A stretch of DNA of 64,000 nt, taken from the NCBI RefSeq assembly GCF_947623445.1, contig NC_135245.1:2425501-2489500 (forward strand), in the 5' to 3' direction. Shown one piece after another: positions 1 to 24,177 of this stretch (the stretch's first letter is position 1; each line of letters starts with the position of its first letter). The DNA is from Clavelina lepadiformis. Taxonomy: Eukaryota > Chordata > Ascidiacea > Aplousobranchia > Clavelinidae. A program made the position numbers and the translations under genes. The notes below the pieces were generated by a model. That model worked only from the letters and a program-made list of their open reading frames with translations, was not told the origin of the DNA and searched no databases.

Positions 1-95
1 ATAAAAGATAAGTGTGGCAAAGATAGATAGGTTGTGATAAATTGCATAAAGTATAGCATTGCCTCCTCAGACCCTTAAATCATACACTTATTTAG

Positions 96-12152
<12,057 letters not shown>

Positions 12153-12269
12153 CACAAACAAACCGCCGCTTCTATATTTTATTGTATTCACTCGTATTGA
12201 GTCCACTGCTAGCACTTCCATATTTAGATGATTTTATTTACGCATCAAATGTTGTGAGAAGAGGTGACG

Positions 12270-12275
12270 AATAAA
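12270..12275 (+). terminator. Poly(A) signal of HEATR5
   Basis: AATAAA lies 118 bases after the HEATR5 stop codon, in an otherwise non-coding AT-rich stretch, so it is the likely cleavage and polyadenylation signal of that gene. Confidence 0.6.
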
Positions 12276-12280
12276 AATTA

Positions 12281-13280
12281 TAATTACATTGACAGAAATG
12301 GTGTATTTGAGAATAAGTTGTAATCCTATACAGCAGTGGTGCAGTTATTGAAGGGACACAAACCACCAACCTTTAGTAAATTATGAGTTCATTTTATCAT
12401 CAAAATTAAATCACCAGAACCACAAAAGAACTTCTTACTTTAATCAATTTACGCCGCTTTAAAGTGTTGACTACCAACACTTGTTAAAAGATAACCACCC
12501 ATTTGCTTGATAAAGCCCCGGTTCTGTTTTTCAACTTAAAGTTCGTATCAGGCACTTTCAAATAACGCGACGTTGCCGAGAAAATTTGACAAAGATGTCG
12601 TCACCAGTGGCTGTGTTTCATTAATTATCTAGGTCGGTCAGTTACTGAATTTAACACACGCAGTCAACGGTACGCTGTGGCACTAAAAGACCGATGAAAG
12701 ATGGGTAACATACATCGTGATTTGATGTGAAGGTTCGTTGTTGCCACGGCTTAATTGGCGGTTAATTGCGTCCTAAAGAGAAGCCGCTACATACCGCAGC
12801 TTGAGATACTGCAGTAGGTTGGCGTGGATGGGAAATATACTGAAAAGGGTTCAGAAGAGTTTGTACAAAGATACGTTGTAATCTTTTGTAAACAGTTTGA
12901 CATTTAAGCCGCTTTAAGTTTACTACTGTAGCATAGAGTTTAGCGCTGCGAGAAACTGCAAAATAAAAATCAGACGTAGCCTGAATATATGTACAGTACA
13001 TTTAGTTTTCTGTCGGTCCAAGAAATTCATGACTAATTGAAATGACACTGCGTCAAAATAAAACCTAAATATGTTGATTTTTGCTTCGGTGCTAAGCGCG
13101 GGGCTCAAAGCTGTCTTGTCACTCGCACAGGCTAAGGCCTGCCCCGTGAATTGCTAGTTCTCAATTTAAGACATCGGGAGATTTTTCATCTGATAAGAAA
13201 TTCCTCTGTTTGGAAATCGATAATTAATTTAATGACAGTTTGAATGATCACGGTGGAAAATTCTAATCACGTCAAATTAA
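12281..13280. other. Intergenic, nothing recognised
   Basis: About 1 kb between the HEATR5 poly(A) signal and the tentative small gene. Short frames on the minus strand (around 12.8-13.1 kb) lack splice context or family likeness. No RNA gene or repeat was recognised. Confidence 0.4.
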
Positions 13281-14158
13281 ATGAACGGTGAAGACCCACA
13301 AAAAATGTAATTTCACTTTGTCATATTGTCATAACCATCCAGGTACTATCGACAAAATTTGAAGTAAGACTATAGACTTGACAAGACCATTAACAGAGTC
13401 TTGTGGTCTAAATTATTGCAAGACTACACAAACGCTTCATCCCAGCTGAACAAATACTATGACGCGGCAACATCGAAATTGTCAGCTGACTTTAATGAGG
13501 TGTTACTGCAGATTGATGGACTTCGGTGAGCCCGAAGAATCTTAAGTCAAAAATTGATAACCGACTGCACTCGCTTCTTTGTAAAGTAACAGGGACTTCA
13601 GCTTCAGTTAGATGCTTTTATGTCTTGGCACTTTTAATACAGCACAGCAGTAAAATTACCAACTCTTGCTGTAAAACTATAGGCTGAACACCGTGTACGA
13701 CGACACAGCTGGAGGACGAAGATGACTTAACTTGATAATAAAATATGCATAAGTTTTCTTTAAAAAATTAGCTCGATGAAAGAATTTTATAAGCGTAACT
13801 GAAACTTTCCATTTTCGTTTGTTAGAAGTATAGAACATACATAGACTGATGTCAAAGAAAAATCGAAAGAACTAATTCTTGTTCGTTGCAACAGAGAAAG
13901 AGATGCAACGTTAAAAAACGTTTTTCAAAAGTTTTCAAATGAAGATAATACTGTAAGTGAAGATGTAATTACAACTAACCTCAAGGTATCCTAAAAAGGT
14001 CTTGGGAATTTGCTGTTTACGTCAATCGATGAACGTGAAAATCGATCAGTAGAATCAATTTGGTTGGCTCCAGTTTGTCATAAAACATAATTTTAAACAA
14101 CAACTTGCGTCTACCGAAAGGGTTACAGGGAGACTTTGGCGCCACTAAGCTGCTGTAA
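13281..14158 (+). CDS. Tentative small multi-exon gene, two possible 3' ends
   Basis: Not recognised. Exon 13397-13525 is the core: 43 codons open between a clear acceptor and the donor CG|GTGAGC, encoding a polar, helix-prone segment (KLLQDYTNASSQLNKYYDAA). Upstream exons 13281-13306 (ATG, ...AT|GTAATT) and 13343-13363 join in phase, but their introns would be only 36 and 33 bases, which is unusually short. Two downstream continuations both fit phase 2: exon 13683-13725, giving a stop and 72 residues, with AATAAA just after (13737-13742); or exons 13895-13985 and 14129-14158, giving 98 residues. All joins hold phase, but the gene could still be a chance assembly. It lies between HEATR5 and TMEM121 on the same strand. 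Confidence 0.35.
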
Positions 14159-14590
14159 GGTCTAACAATCAATAGCAAGCCCTTCACCTTCAGATCGGGA
14201 ACAGAAACACAAAGATTAGCTCAAAATTTGAAATCCTGTTGACTTGCTACATAAAGCGTGACCCCACTTCGTGACCAAGAATTACTTTTTCTGTGTGTTA
14301 GATATTGGAGAGAGTTAGATTTCTGGTTTGGCTTGCTAAGGCTGGAATTTGTTATCCTGTTTCTTACAAATTTTGGCAAGTTTGGCTTGAAAGTGCTGGC
14401 AATTTTGTACGAATTTTCCTCGTTTCAGAGCTCGGAGATAAAGTTAATTAAGAATTTTCAGCCACATTTTTGAGCAATCATCAACTGGGCTTTTTAATGC
14501 TTATTTTGTGCTTGTAAGTGCTTGACAGTGAAAGTAACCGTTCGCAAAAGTTCTTCGGTTTAAAAAGAATCAGCAGAAAGAACAATCATT

Positions 14591-17500
14591 ATGGACAGCG
14601 AAGTGGAAACCGTCACTGACCGTAAGTTTTGCTTCTTTAGCTTATGCGATTTTCATCTCATTCCGGTTGAAGTGTAGACCTATATTGTCTATCAAAGGAA
14701 GATGTTCAAGCAAGTTAACCTTGAACTAACGAAGAATTGTTTTGTAAGAATACTTGACCAATTTTTTTTAATGACATATGGTGGTTAATCATTTACCGCC
14801 GAAAGTTTGTTGCAAAAAGTTCGTATAATAACATAGCCCACGTGATGAAAATTATGACGTCAATATGTGAATCCATGTGCGTGACGGTGTGTTTGGATCA
14901 AGTTGTAATTGAGACGTCTCGTATATGGACGACAGTAAACGTATAGCCTATATATATTTTATAGGCTACGTAGCCTATAGGAAGTTTTCCTTCGTCTTGA
15001 GACTCGGACTATACGTTTGAGCGGTGAAAAAACATCGCCAAGCTCAAGCAAAAATGTTCTCAGTTCAAGGATAAGTATTTCATTTTTTTGCCATTTCGCA
15101 AACTTTTATCTTATCCTTTTAATTGCTTTTTCACAGAACCTGAAGCACGGCCGCTTACTAGCACACTTCACATTGTGTTTACTTTGTTTATCATTGTTCT
15201 TGGGATGGGATTTTTAGACGGATATTTAGTGGAACAAAATCACGGAAGCCGGAAAACCGGAGTTTGCGTGATGTTGATTATTGGCGACTTTTGCTTATTT
15301 TTAATCCTGAGGTAAGACACACAGTGCGGCAAAGGCACCCAGTATAATGCAATGTCTCATATTATTGGGTAACTGGGTAGTTTGTTGTGTCATTTCATCA
15401 TTTTTGCTGGTTTTAGATGTGGTAGATGTTTTCATGGTCCACTGTCTTCTATTTATTTAACGTTTTTAATGAAAGCAACAGCTAGATTGCCAAAAACTGC
15501 TTTCAATTACGCACTGTTCATTGTATTTTTATTGTGAGTGAATTAGTGCTAAAATATTAATGAACTTACAACATCGACATCAGAGCACTTTACTTGAACA
15601 CAGTTGGCAGTATGCTGTGTAATAGACACTTTGCTCTGTTATGGCTTGCAAAGTAAAACACAGAAGCACAAAGTGATACTTTAAGTTCTTCTTGCATTGC
15701 AAATTGCATACATCAAAATCAACTCTTTAAACTTTGAGTAAAATGATCGAGTCTGGTTAAATGTATTGTCAGATAAATCAATTGTAAATGATTTATAACT
15801 GCACGGGGGATGCGAATAGATTCCTATAAACCTTTTATTGAGATGAAGCGTACACTGACTCCAAACACAGCTGATTAAAATGGGTTGTAATCGCGACGTA
15901 GATTAAAATTTAATCAAATACAAAATATTAAAAGCAATCGGCCGAGTTTATTAATCTGGTTTCAAAAGGTCATTAAATTGCCTTCACAATTTGTAATATT
16001 CTTCACCCTTATGAACTGGTGTTTGTCTAGCTGCAAGTGTTCAAAAAAGTTGCCGAAAATACTCAAGCAGAAATCTCTTCCTATTTGACCCCATTTGTAC
16101 ATTTAGATATCCGCTTGTTTGTTAACTTGTGTAATCTGTGTTTCTCAAAGGTACGTTGCTGCCTCAGTAGGAACCGAAGTGAGATCCACGAAAAGAGGGT
16201 CATCGGTAATAGAGTGGTTTCTCGTCATATTTGTTCTGGACATAAAAATGTACTTCATCATTGAAGGAGTCAGAAAGAATTGCATCAAGTCTGGATTGCT
16301 TCTAGCCAACCCCAAACCTCTAAAAGCAGCCAGTATGGAAGTTGGTGACGTGATCTATAACGTCACAAATGACGTAGACCAAGTCGCTGTGGTAGAAGAT
16401 GTCCCTGTGTTAAATTACTTTGCGTCAGGGTTGGTTTCGTGCGAGTACGCGCTCACTACTCGCAAGCTCATCACGCTATTTCAAGCGGTTTTCATTTCGG
16501 GGCTTTACCTCCTCCTGGTCGGGGCGGACTACATGAGCACCATCTCAGACTTTAGGAGCCTGGAGGAACTGAAGATGCGAGCTTTCTGGGTAGTTGTCGA
16601 TATTCTGGATATCTTGGAGCTTCAGTCGTCGATGTGGGAGGTGGATCAGTCACATCAACTTCCCTACGTCCTTGTTGCATTCATATATTTCTATTGTTAC
16701 GTCGTCCTTGTCGTCTTGCCTCCAATCTCGCTGGTCGAGATGAGCAGAAAAGAAGGGGAATTGGGACCTCATCTCATGCAGATGTATCTTATGGCAAGTT
16801 TCTGTATTGTCAACGTCGGCTCCACAACCATCCGGATGGTGCTCCTCCTACGTCATAGTTATGCTTCCACATCTGCGATCTTTATCGGGAAGAATGTAAT
16901 TTGCGTCGGAATGAAAGTAAGCTATATTTTAAAATAGGTTACGTGATCTTAAGTGTTGGCAATTCAAAGATTTCAGAATTTTCTGTTTTCTTTTAGCTAT
17001 TTCGTGAAAGACGCGTCCTTATAATAAGACGTTTTTCATATATAAACTTCTGTAATTAAAGTAAACGTACGATCAATCAAACATATTTTATCTTTTTTCC
17101 AGGTGACAAAGCTCATTCAATTGCGTTTGGAACAAAAAGGCAAACTGGTTTTCCAAGAACAATCAGATTTCGATGGGAGCACAAATCCTTCGATTGCAGT
17201 GCAAAATGGGGAGATCCCCGCTGTTAGTACAGAAACGTGTAACTGTGAAGACATAAATTCCAAGAAAACGGACAACAAAGCGCTTTGCTTCGGTCTAACC
17301 CCTAAAAATAATTACAGGTTTACAGAAATAATTAATAACTACACATATTTGTCAGCTCAAATATCCTTGTGTCATGAATTGGGTCTACTTTCCCCTCAAA
17401 CATTCTTCTAGTGTAATTTAGATACTCTCCAAGCGTAATGTTTTTACAAATTATAAGCTTTAATTGTCCTTATAGCCTGTATAAAATTCCTGACTTCAGT

Positions 17501-18372
17501 TTAAGTGTTTATTTATAAGATGCAACGGTGAAGTTCAAGACCAAAAGCCGGAAGGACACATCAACCAGTGTGAAAATAAGCGGCGGACCACATCAAGTGA
17601 TTCCGCGACGATCGTAAATGCAACATCCTCATATGACCCACACAATGAGCTTATGACGCAACAATCAATGAACGATGACGGCACAATTCGTTTCGAAAGC
17701 AACATACCGGCGAAAAGGATGAAGCTTAAAGGTAGACGCAAAAAGAAGCTAGGCGAGGAACCCGGAGTCCCTTCAATCATCTTCAAAACCGATCCAAATT
17801 CGAACGGGCCCACGAACATGTTATGTAAGAGCCCAACAAGGACTATTCTATTAGAGAACGAAGCCTTAGGACTCATCACGTCCAAGAATCGAAATTTGTA
17901 TCACAACGGGGAAAGTCCCACCGCGCAGCTGGTGCTGTCCCCCATGCACTCAAATTTGAGCGACGGTTGGTCGGCATCGACCAGCAGCAGGAGATCGCAT
18001 TTTTCGCCGTCCTTAGATCCAGTTCCATTGTCCTTCAATGATGACACAATCAACGGACATCAATCTTTCAAGTCTCTTAATGATGTCACTGTTGAACTCA
18101 ACGAGGCGGCAGCGGTGTTGTCGCCGAAACCGAAGAACAGTGACGATGTTCGTTTTCGGCAAAACCTGAAAATCCACGATTACGCGAGTAATCATCGTTC
18201 ACAAATGATGGATCAGAACACGTCTAGCGAGACCGATGGCAGTCACTCGCTCCCGCCGTCAATGAACCTGCTGGACTGGACCTGCGAACATCGTCATTCG
18301 CAGCAGAATATTTTCGAAAGCGAGGCAACTAGTACCATTATGAGATCACCCAAGAACCAAGCCGACTCTTGA
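14591..18372 (+). CDS. TMEM121: TMEM121-like multi-pass membrane protein with long tail, 5 exons
   Basis: Exons 14591-14621, 15137-15311, 16151-16916, 17103-17317 and 17520-18372 join in phase to 679 residues. Residues about 34-110 carry the TMEM121 signature: GYLVEQNHGSRKTGVC, then LRYVAASVGTEVRSTKRG, then WFLVIFVLDIKMYFI. Human TMEM121 has near-identical strings. Later segments ISGLYLLLVGADY, FWVVVDILDILELQSSMWE, FYCYVVLVVLPP and SAIFIGKNV also match in order. The biochemical role of the family is poorly known. Odd: the human protein is about 319 residues, but here about 355 further residues (325-679) form a polar, Ser/Asn-rich, probably disordered cytoplasmic tail with a basic cluster (KLKGRRKKK). 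The exon at 16151 is chosen because it restores the conserved LRYVA junction. An alternative in-frame exon at 15417-15533 is discussed in the findings. Confidence 0.88.
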
Positions 18373-19764
18373 TTCGGTCCAATATGCTTCAGCTGACGGT
18401 TTTGAAAGCGAGATTGGTAGAAAACTTTCTCACCCAACCGACGACCAGTGTGTGGTTAAGATGTAGAAGTTGCCAGATTTACTGCACGTCGATCAGGCCC
18501 AAGCATTTCAATATGCCGACCATCGATCAAAAACATGCGATTATATTTTTCTTGTCTTTTTCAAATTATGAGTGATTTTGTTCTTAACGCTGAGATAGTC
18601 GCGATGGCGCATTGCACTTGCTCAATGCATTACCTGCGTTTTAATAGCGACTCAGTGGTGTAACGCCCCCTTGCCAGGGTGGTAATTACTTGAAGACCTC
18701 TGTGGAATTTTTTCCGAATTCAAAATTTAATTTGATTTTGTGTGTCAGCGGCAAGTATTTGCAAACGATGTTGCCCGGAGCAATAGTTGCGCGCTCCTTG
18801 GGGACCGCAATCAATGCACTCTTATAACCTGCTCAAAACCATCGTGACGTCATTAATACACCAAGTGCGTTGTTTTAAATTAAATGTTGTCAGGTCCCTA
18901 GTAACGTAAGATATAGGCTTCATTTAGGCCATTGTGACATAATATCAGGTTGCGCTTTTTGTTGTTGGTAAACAATAGACACCATCCTTTACTTAAAACC
19001 AAAGGTTACCAGCTAATTATCACTTCGCTTGAAACGCCTAAACTGGTTTTACTTGTTGGAACGTCGGTTGCTCACACCAAAGCGTGTGTAAACATACAGC
19101 CTCTGTCAGGCTACTGTTTATTTTATTGAACTGTAAACCAATGCTTCAATTGTCCCGTTGCTTTAAATCAATTGCCAAAATAAATGGAAGTGCTGTTGTA
19201 AACGATGTCAGGTTTCAATAAAATGTACATTTAACAGTTTATATCCGTGTACTGTTGTGTGTAGTCTGTAATAGAAAGATGATATCTGAAATAGCCTTCC
19301 ACATGTACATGTGCAATCTACCTGTATTGAGTTGCTGTTGCCAGTCGGTAAATACCAGCAGTAATGAAGTAGCCGTAGGATATTAAGACGTAAACTTTGC
19401 AGGAATAATTCCTGGCATATATTAAAGATCAACCTGACCTGGAAGGTTGGTAAGATCAAAGAAACGGCGATAAATTATGATCAAACAAAGAAGTTAAAAG
19501 AACAAATGTTTTGAGCTTACAATTCTTAGTGAGGTCACACTCAGTTAGGTGCAATTCTTGTACGGCACAATGGTTATTGTTGTATGATTGTTTCAGGTAC
19601 ACGCTAGGCTAAACCTGTGAGCCACGAGTCATTTTCAGGACGCTTTTAATTATTGCCCTCAATTAAAATGTGATTACGACGGCTTTTCACGTCTACCGAG
19701 CGTTACCTTGTGTTTTACTCTCTGATACCCAATATTCTGGTTGATTGTGTAAAGATTTTATAAA
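18373..19764. other. Intergenic, nothing recognised
   Basis: About 1.4 kb between the TMEM121 stop and the next start codon. It should hold the TMEM121 3' UTR and the promoter of the next gene. The short frames present lack splice sites or family likeness. Confidence 0.4.
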
Positions 19765-22280
19765 ATGTCCACATCACTTGCCGTTCAGCCGGCCTTTCGC
19801 ACCAGCAAGACTCTTAGAACGAAGGCCAACCCGGATCGAACCATTTTCGGAACAACTTTGGATAACTATGGAAGATGCTTTAAATTACTAAAGGATCCGA
19901 AAGGTAAGATATCTCTGTTTTAATTTAATTTAGTGACTGTACACACTGTTCCGACCAAGAACTGATTTAGGCTTGTGTACATATAACTCGCATATTCAAA
20001 GTACAGAAGCCTATATTATGAGTCCTGATTAATTAGGCCTACAGTAAGATACATCTGACAGATGTAAATTCAAAAAACTACCAACCAGCAGAAAACTGTA
20101 GCTTTAATCCAAAAATTCGCTAGACTTAGTCCAGAGCGTAACAACTTTGCCGATAATACCTTTGTAACAGTTCAACCGTGTGTCAAGCTGTATTAGATTC
20201 TTATTTACTTTGTCAACTTTTTAACAAGATAACACTAAATACCACAGAAATGTATTTATTGCTCCTTTTAATGCACGTAGCCGTAAAGGAAGCAACTGAA
20301 CTACACCAGTCGAAGTCAAGTTGGCAACCTAGGAGCGGATCTTCGCAGCGTATGGTCGACGTTGCGTGGGGGCTCCGGGATCACAACAAGCCGGACATTG
20401 GGGAAGAATTTTCTACCGGATTCAGCAGAATCTGGGAGAATAAATTAAACAGAATTGAAGAGGATTGCGAGACTGTAAGCGAGATAGCGAGCAGATCCAG
20501 TTCTCGAAACTTCTTTCCGAGTTCTTTTGCGAAGAACAGAGATTGCAAGAGCGCTTTCGTGAGAAGGAAACTCGAAAAGCCGAGTCCGCCTCGTCTTTTA
20601 TCCGCGAATTCCACTTTTGCGCCGCTCAAGACATCGACTCACACACCAGGAAAATCAGCCTCAATGGCTACACCAGGTATGGCGTTTTAAGCATCTAAAA
20701 ATGTTGTCTTTAAGTCTTTTAGGATCCTTTTTGCGTTCATTGTCTTCTTAAGTTCGAACAGGCGTTTAGTGTAATGTTTTATTTACAAATGGAGAATAAA
20801 ACCTTTTCAGGATTAAACTTTTATTAAATCTGTTTTTTACTTTCTATTTCTAATGCTTTATTGCGGTTATTAATGCTTAGGTAAACGTCCGGTAGGTGGC
20901 GGAAATAAGATAACCGTGCCTAGGTTTCGGTTGTCGCCGAATGCAGTAAACCCAATGAGAATAGGAAGTCTCAAGATCACGGAAACAGGAGCGAAGGACT
21001 TGATCAATGCCCAAAACATAAATAAGGTGATTTAAGCTGTTAGGTTATAAACATGTCACTGCAGCTATTGCAAAAATTTATATTGGACAGACAAGTGTCA
21101 CACAAGGAATCCTTCCTCATTTGCTTGGCTACTAGACCTATTCAACGTACTTCAATATCATTTAAACCTTAATTCAATTTATCAAACAAACATATTTGTC
21201 GAAATTGGTTTCAGCTTTTATCTTTTTTAAATTTTAATTTTTTTTAAACAACTTAATTTAAAATATTTATTCTTTGTTTTTACCGTGTTTTGTTTTTACA
21301 TTTTCCTGTGAAAGATCGGTCTGGGGGACACGCTACAGTACAACTACCAAGAATTTCAGCGTCAGAAAACCCCCCAGTTCTACAAAGACCATGGTCACGT
21401 GTTACTGCTAGGCCAACGCTTCACCGACGACACGACCAACAAAGACGTCACCGCCCCAGGGGGGTTCTACCAGCTCGGCACCCCCGATCGAAATATAAAC
21501 GAGAAACATCGACACGTGGTAGATCGAAACGACGAAGCGACGATCGTTCGCCGAAGTTACGAAAACAAACCGTCAGAAGTGAATTCCATAGATATCTTAA
21601 TATAAAAATACAAATTTTTGATTTGTTTTTGTTTTTGATATTATAATATGTCTATGCTTACTGTTTTCCTAAAGTTTTCTTGAATCTTTTTACAGGAACA
21701 ACTTTATTTTGAAGATGATGATTATGACATCACTAAGGAGCACATACCTTTAAACATACGCCACAAATTCGGTGATGATAACGTCACAAAAGTATTGAAG
21801 CAAAACAAAGACGAAGTAGGGAACAACATGTAAAAAATACCAAACCACTCATAAATAATTACAATAACTTCTATGTGAATAATTTATCAGGTTATACAAG
21901 CTTTGACGCGAGAAAGCGACTTGAAACACAGCGGTAAGCTATAAGTAAAATTGTCTGTTGTTCTCACTGTGATATTGTAGTGATATTCGAATATACATCA
22001 CTTAAATCATTCTTAAATCACAGACATTCTAGAGTCCCTGTTACCGTTTAAAAAGAAAATAATCTTGTGTCTTTATTGGCCCCGTAGCCATAAAAAGAAA
22101 GAAATTTCTGTCAAGAATATCACACAGTTGCTTTGCACTCACCAACTCATTACAAACACAGGTATGGTTCCAGCACGGCGTGACGTAAAGGAACTGAACC
22201 ACCCAATCGATCCATCGCCAGCCCACTTCACAACGTTTGGAGACAATCTAAAATACGATAAGTTCGAAGGTCAACGATGA
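19765..22280 (+). CDS. Uncharacterised 408-residue polar protein, 7 exons
   Basis: Exons 19765-19903, 20281-20676, 20881-21026, 21315-21578, 21696-21815, 21891-21933 and 22162-22280 join in phase from ATG to TGA. I do not recognise the family. The product has no signal peptide or membrane segment. It starts MSTSLAVQPAFRTSKTLR, has a Ser/Arg-rich middle (about residues 50-180), then a more ordered block with GLGDTLQYNYQEFQRQKTPQ, GHVLLLGQRFTDD and APGGFYQLGTPDR. The C-terminus contains PSPAHFTTFGDNLKYDKFEG. Repeated short aromatic/proline motifs in a basic polar chain recall microtubule-binding ciliary proteins, but this is only an impression. In exons 4 and 5 I used GT donors inside longer open frames (after 21578 and 21815) because only these keep the next exon open. 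Confidence 0.82.
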
Positions 22281-23727
22281 CTACTGTAATGTCTTCTGTA
22301 ATTCATTGTGTCTATTAATAACTTTTCAATGACATACGAACGATCAGCAATTGTTTAAATTGATTCAATTTTTGACAGGTGGATTACATCTCTACATAAA
22401 GTAAAGTTAGATATGACGTCACAATGGCGTCGTCGAGACGAAATTTGAAGCTGGGAGCACTTTACACCTGTTGTGATGCAGTGGGTCTGAAGTTGCCATG
22501 TACGGTTGTTGCGTTTTTATGCCTACGAATAAGTTTTTTTGTACATTTAAATTGTGCCATTGCTTTGAGATTAATAGGAGCATATTGTGTTATGTTAGGC
22601 TTAATTGTGTCTTTGACGTTTACTTATTTTTGAAATTTTGTTGTTCTATTCATGGGATTAGTCTCAAACTATGAAGCAATTCCTGATTGATTAAACGACA
22701 GTCTCAATGTCTTTTAGATTCTTCAAGTTTGTTCTCACTGCTTGTAAGGCACCATATTTTTTGCATCACTTATAAACTATATACAGACTTTTTGAATGGC
22801 GTATATTCGTAGGTTATTCAATATTTCACTTAACCCAATTCAGGACAGTAATAAAAAAAGTAATTTCTTGATGTGAAGATGTGGAATTTGATGATCACAA
22901 AGAAACCGGCCGGCTGTTGTATTACATTAATTAAAGTTAGTGCATTACATGTGGTCATGTGTGTTTTGGGAGATTAACGTATTTGTGCTATTATGATCTC
23001 TGATGCCATCCATTCCTGTGGGTTAAAACTAATTCATCACTTGTCATTGTGTGAGGTCATCAACCCCTAGCTTCAGAGAGGGAAAAAAACTTGCCCACAG
23101 TGGGAGAACGGCAGAACAAAGTAAAAATTTAACGAGGTTACAAACATTTAAACACCAGTGTTTTTAACGAACTATATGTGGCACACCGCCCATAAACTGA
23201 TGTTGTAAACACAAAAACAAAGGATTTAATTGTAAACAAGCAAAAGCCCGATTAGTCCACTATGACGTGTTGCTACTGTTTAATTAATTGTGGATTGAAC
23301 TTAATATGTCAATTTCATACAGTACACTCTCGCAGTCACCTGGAAATGAACATCCTGACCTTAGCCTTTAGTGCGGTGATCCGAAACCTCATGCTTCTTA
23401 ATTCGTATTATTAAAACCAAATTCGGTAAAATTTTATGTGTTTTTGCTTTGAGCAGTTTTTCCAGATTTCCCCCAGATAAAAAGTCACACTTGTCCTGAT
23501 TTTGAATTATAACACCTACAAGCTGCAAAAAAAATTCTCAAAATCAAAACGTGCTGTCGTGCAGCCCACAGCTGGAGGAAGAAATAGAACGCACAATATG
23601 CTTTGATGACGTAATCATGTCCTATTAAATGTTTCATCATTTTATCCTATCTACTGTACAATACAAGAATCGGTTTATAATAAAAGAGTCTATTTTGGAA
23701 TGCGGTTGATTACTTTTTCAAAGAACG
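22281..23727. other. Intergenic, nothing recognised
   Basis: About 1.4 kb after the 408-residue gene. An ATG-started frame at 22424-22633 is hydrophobic but has no supporting context. The rest is AT-rich without a clear repeat or gene. Confidence 0.4.
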
Positions 23728-23734
23728 TATAAAA
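23728..23734 (+). promoter_or_regulatory. TATA box ahead of a short reading frame
   Basis: TATAAAA followed by AGCGCG, with a start codon (23781) about 50 bases downstream and a plausible transcription start near 23758. The spacing is right for a TATA promoter. It may belong to a small gene or to a first exon whose remainder I could not find. Confidence 0.4.
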
Positions 23735-23780
23735 GCGCGTTTCAGTGAGTCGAGTTCCAGGAATTCTTATTGGAATTCAG

Positions 23781-23870
23781 ATGGAAGTCGACGCAACGGC
23801 CAACGACTTGCAAGGAGTTTTCAAGAATTACAAAGCAATGTTTTTAATGGTTACTCTCATTACTGTATAA
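23781..23870 (+). CDS. Possible 29-residue frame or first exon
   Basis: ATG to TAA, starting MEVDATANDLQGVFKNYKAM. The first 20 codons look coding (GC-containing, polar, helix-forming), while the end is hydrophobic. A GT donor within the frame (AATG|GTTACT) would make it a first exon, but no continuing exon was found in the repeat-rich sequence that follows. The CAG directly before the ATG could be a splice or trans-splice acceptor. Not recognised. Confidence 0.25.
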   Translation: MEVDATANDLQGVFKNYKAMFLMVTLITV

Positions 23871-24177
23871 TGGCGCTTCCGTTCATCTGTTATTCTGCAT
23901 TTGAAAAGTCCCGAGTTTGAATCCCAACTCTACTATTTCTTTTCTTTATGCTGAACCTAAATGAAATATGGTACCGTAAATAGCGATAACTTTGTACAGT
24001 CCACGTAGTCATCATTATTAGTTCCCTCCACCATGTTTTCGAGGTCTTGGGTTCAAATCCCTGCTTAGGCGCTGGTCTGCTTTTCTACACCGAAATGTAC
24101 CAACAAGACTTTGGAAGTCAAAGTTACAGCAAACAAAATAGTAAATATATTGAAATAAAAAATTTCATTCTCACATT

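Noticed and set aside
16119-16937. Otopetrin-like channel as the identity of the multi-pass protein
   Set aside because: First impression from hydrophobicity; the GYLVEQNHGSRKTGVC and LRYVA-VG-EVR motifs are specific to TMEM121.
22424-22633. 69-codon hydrophobic frame after the 408-residue gene
   Set aside because: It sits where a 3' UTR is expected, has no splice signals or family likeness, and frames of this length are common by chance.
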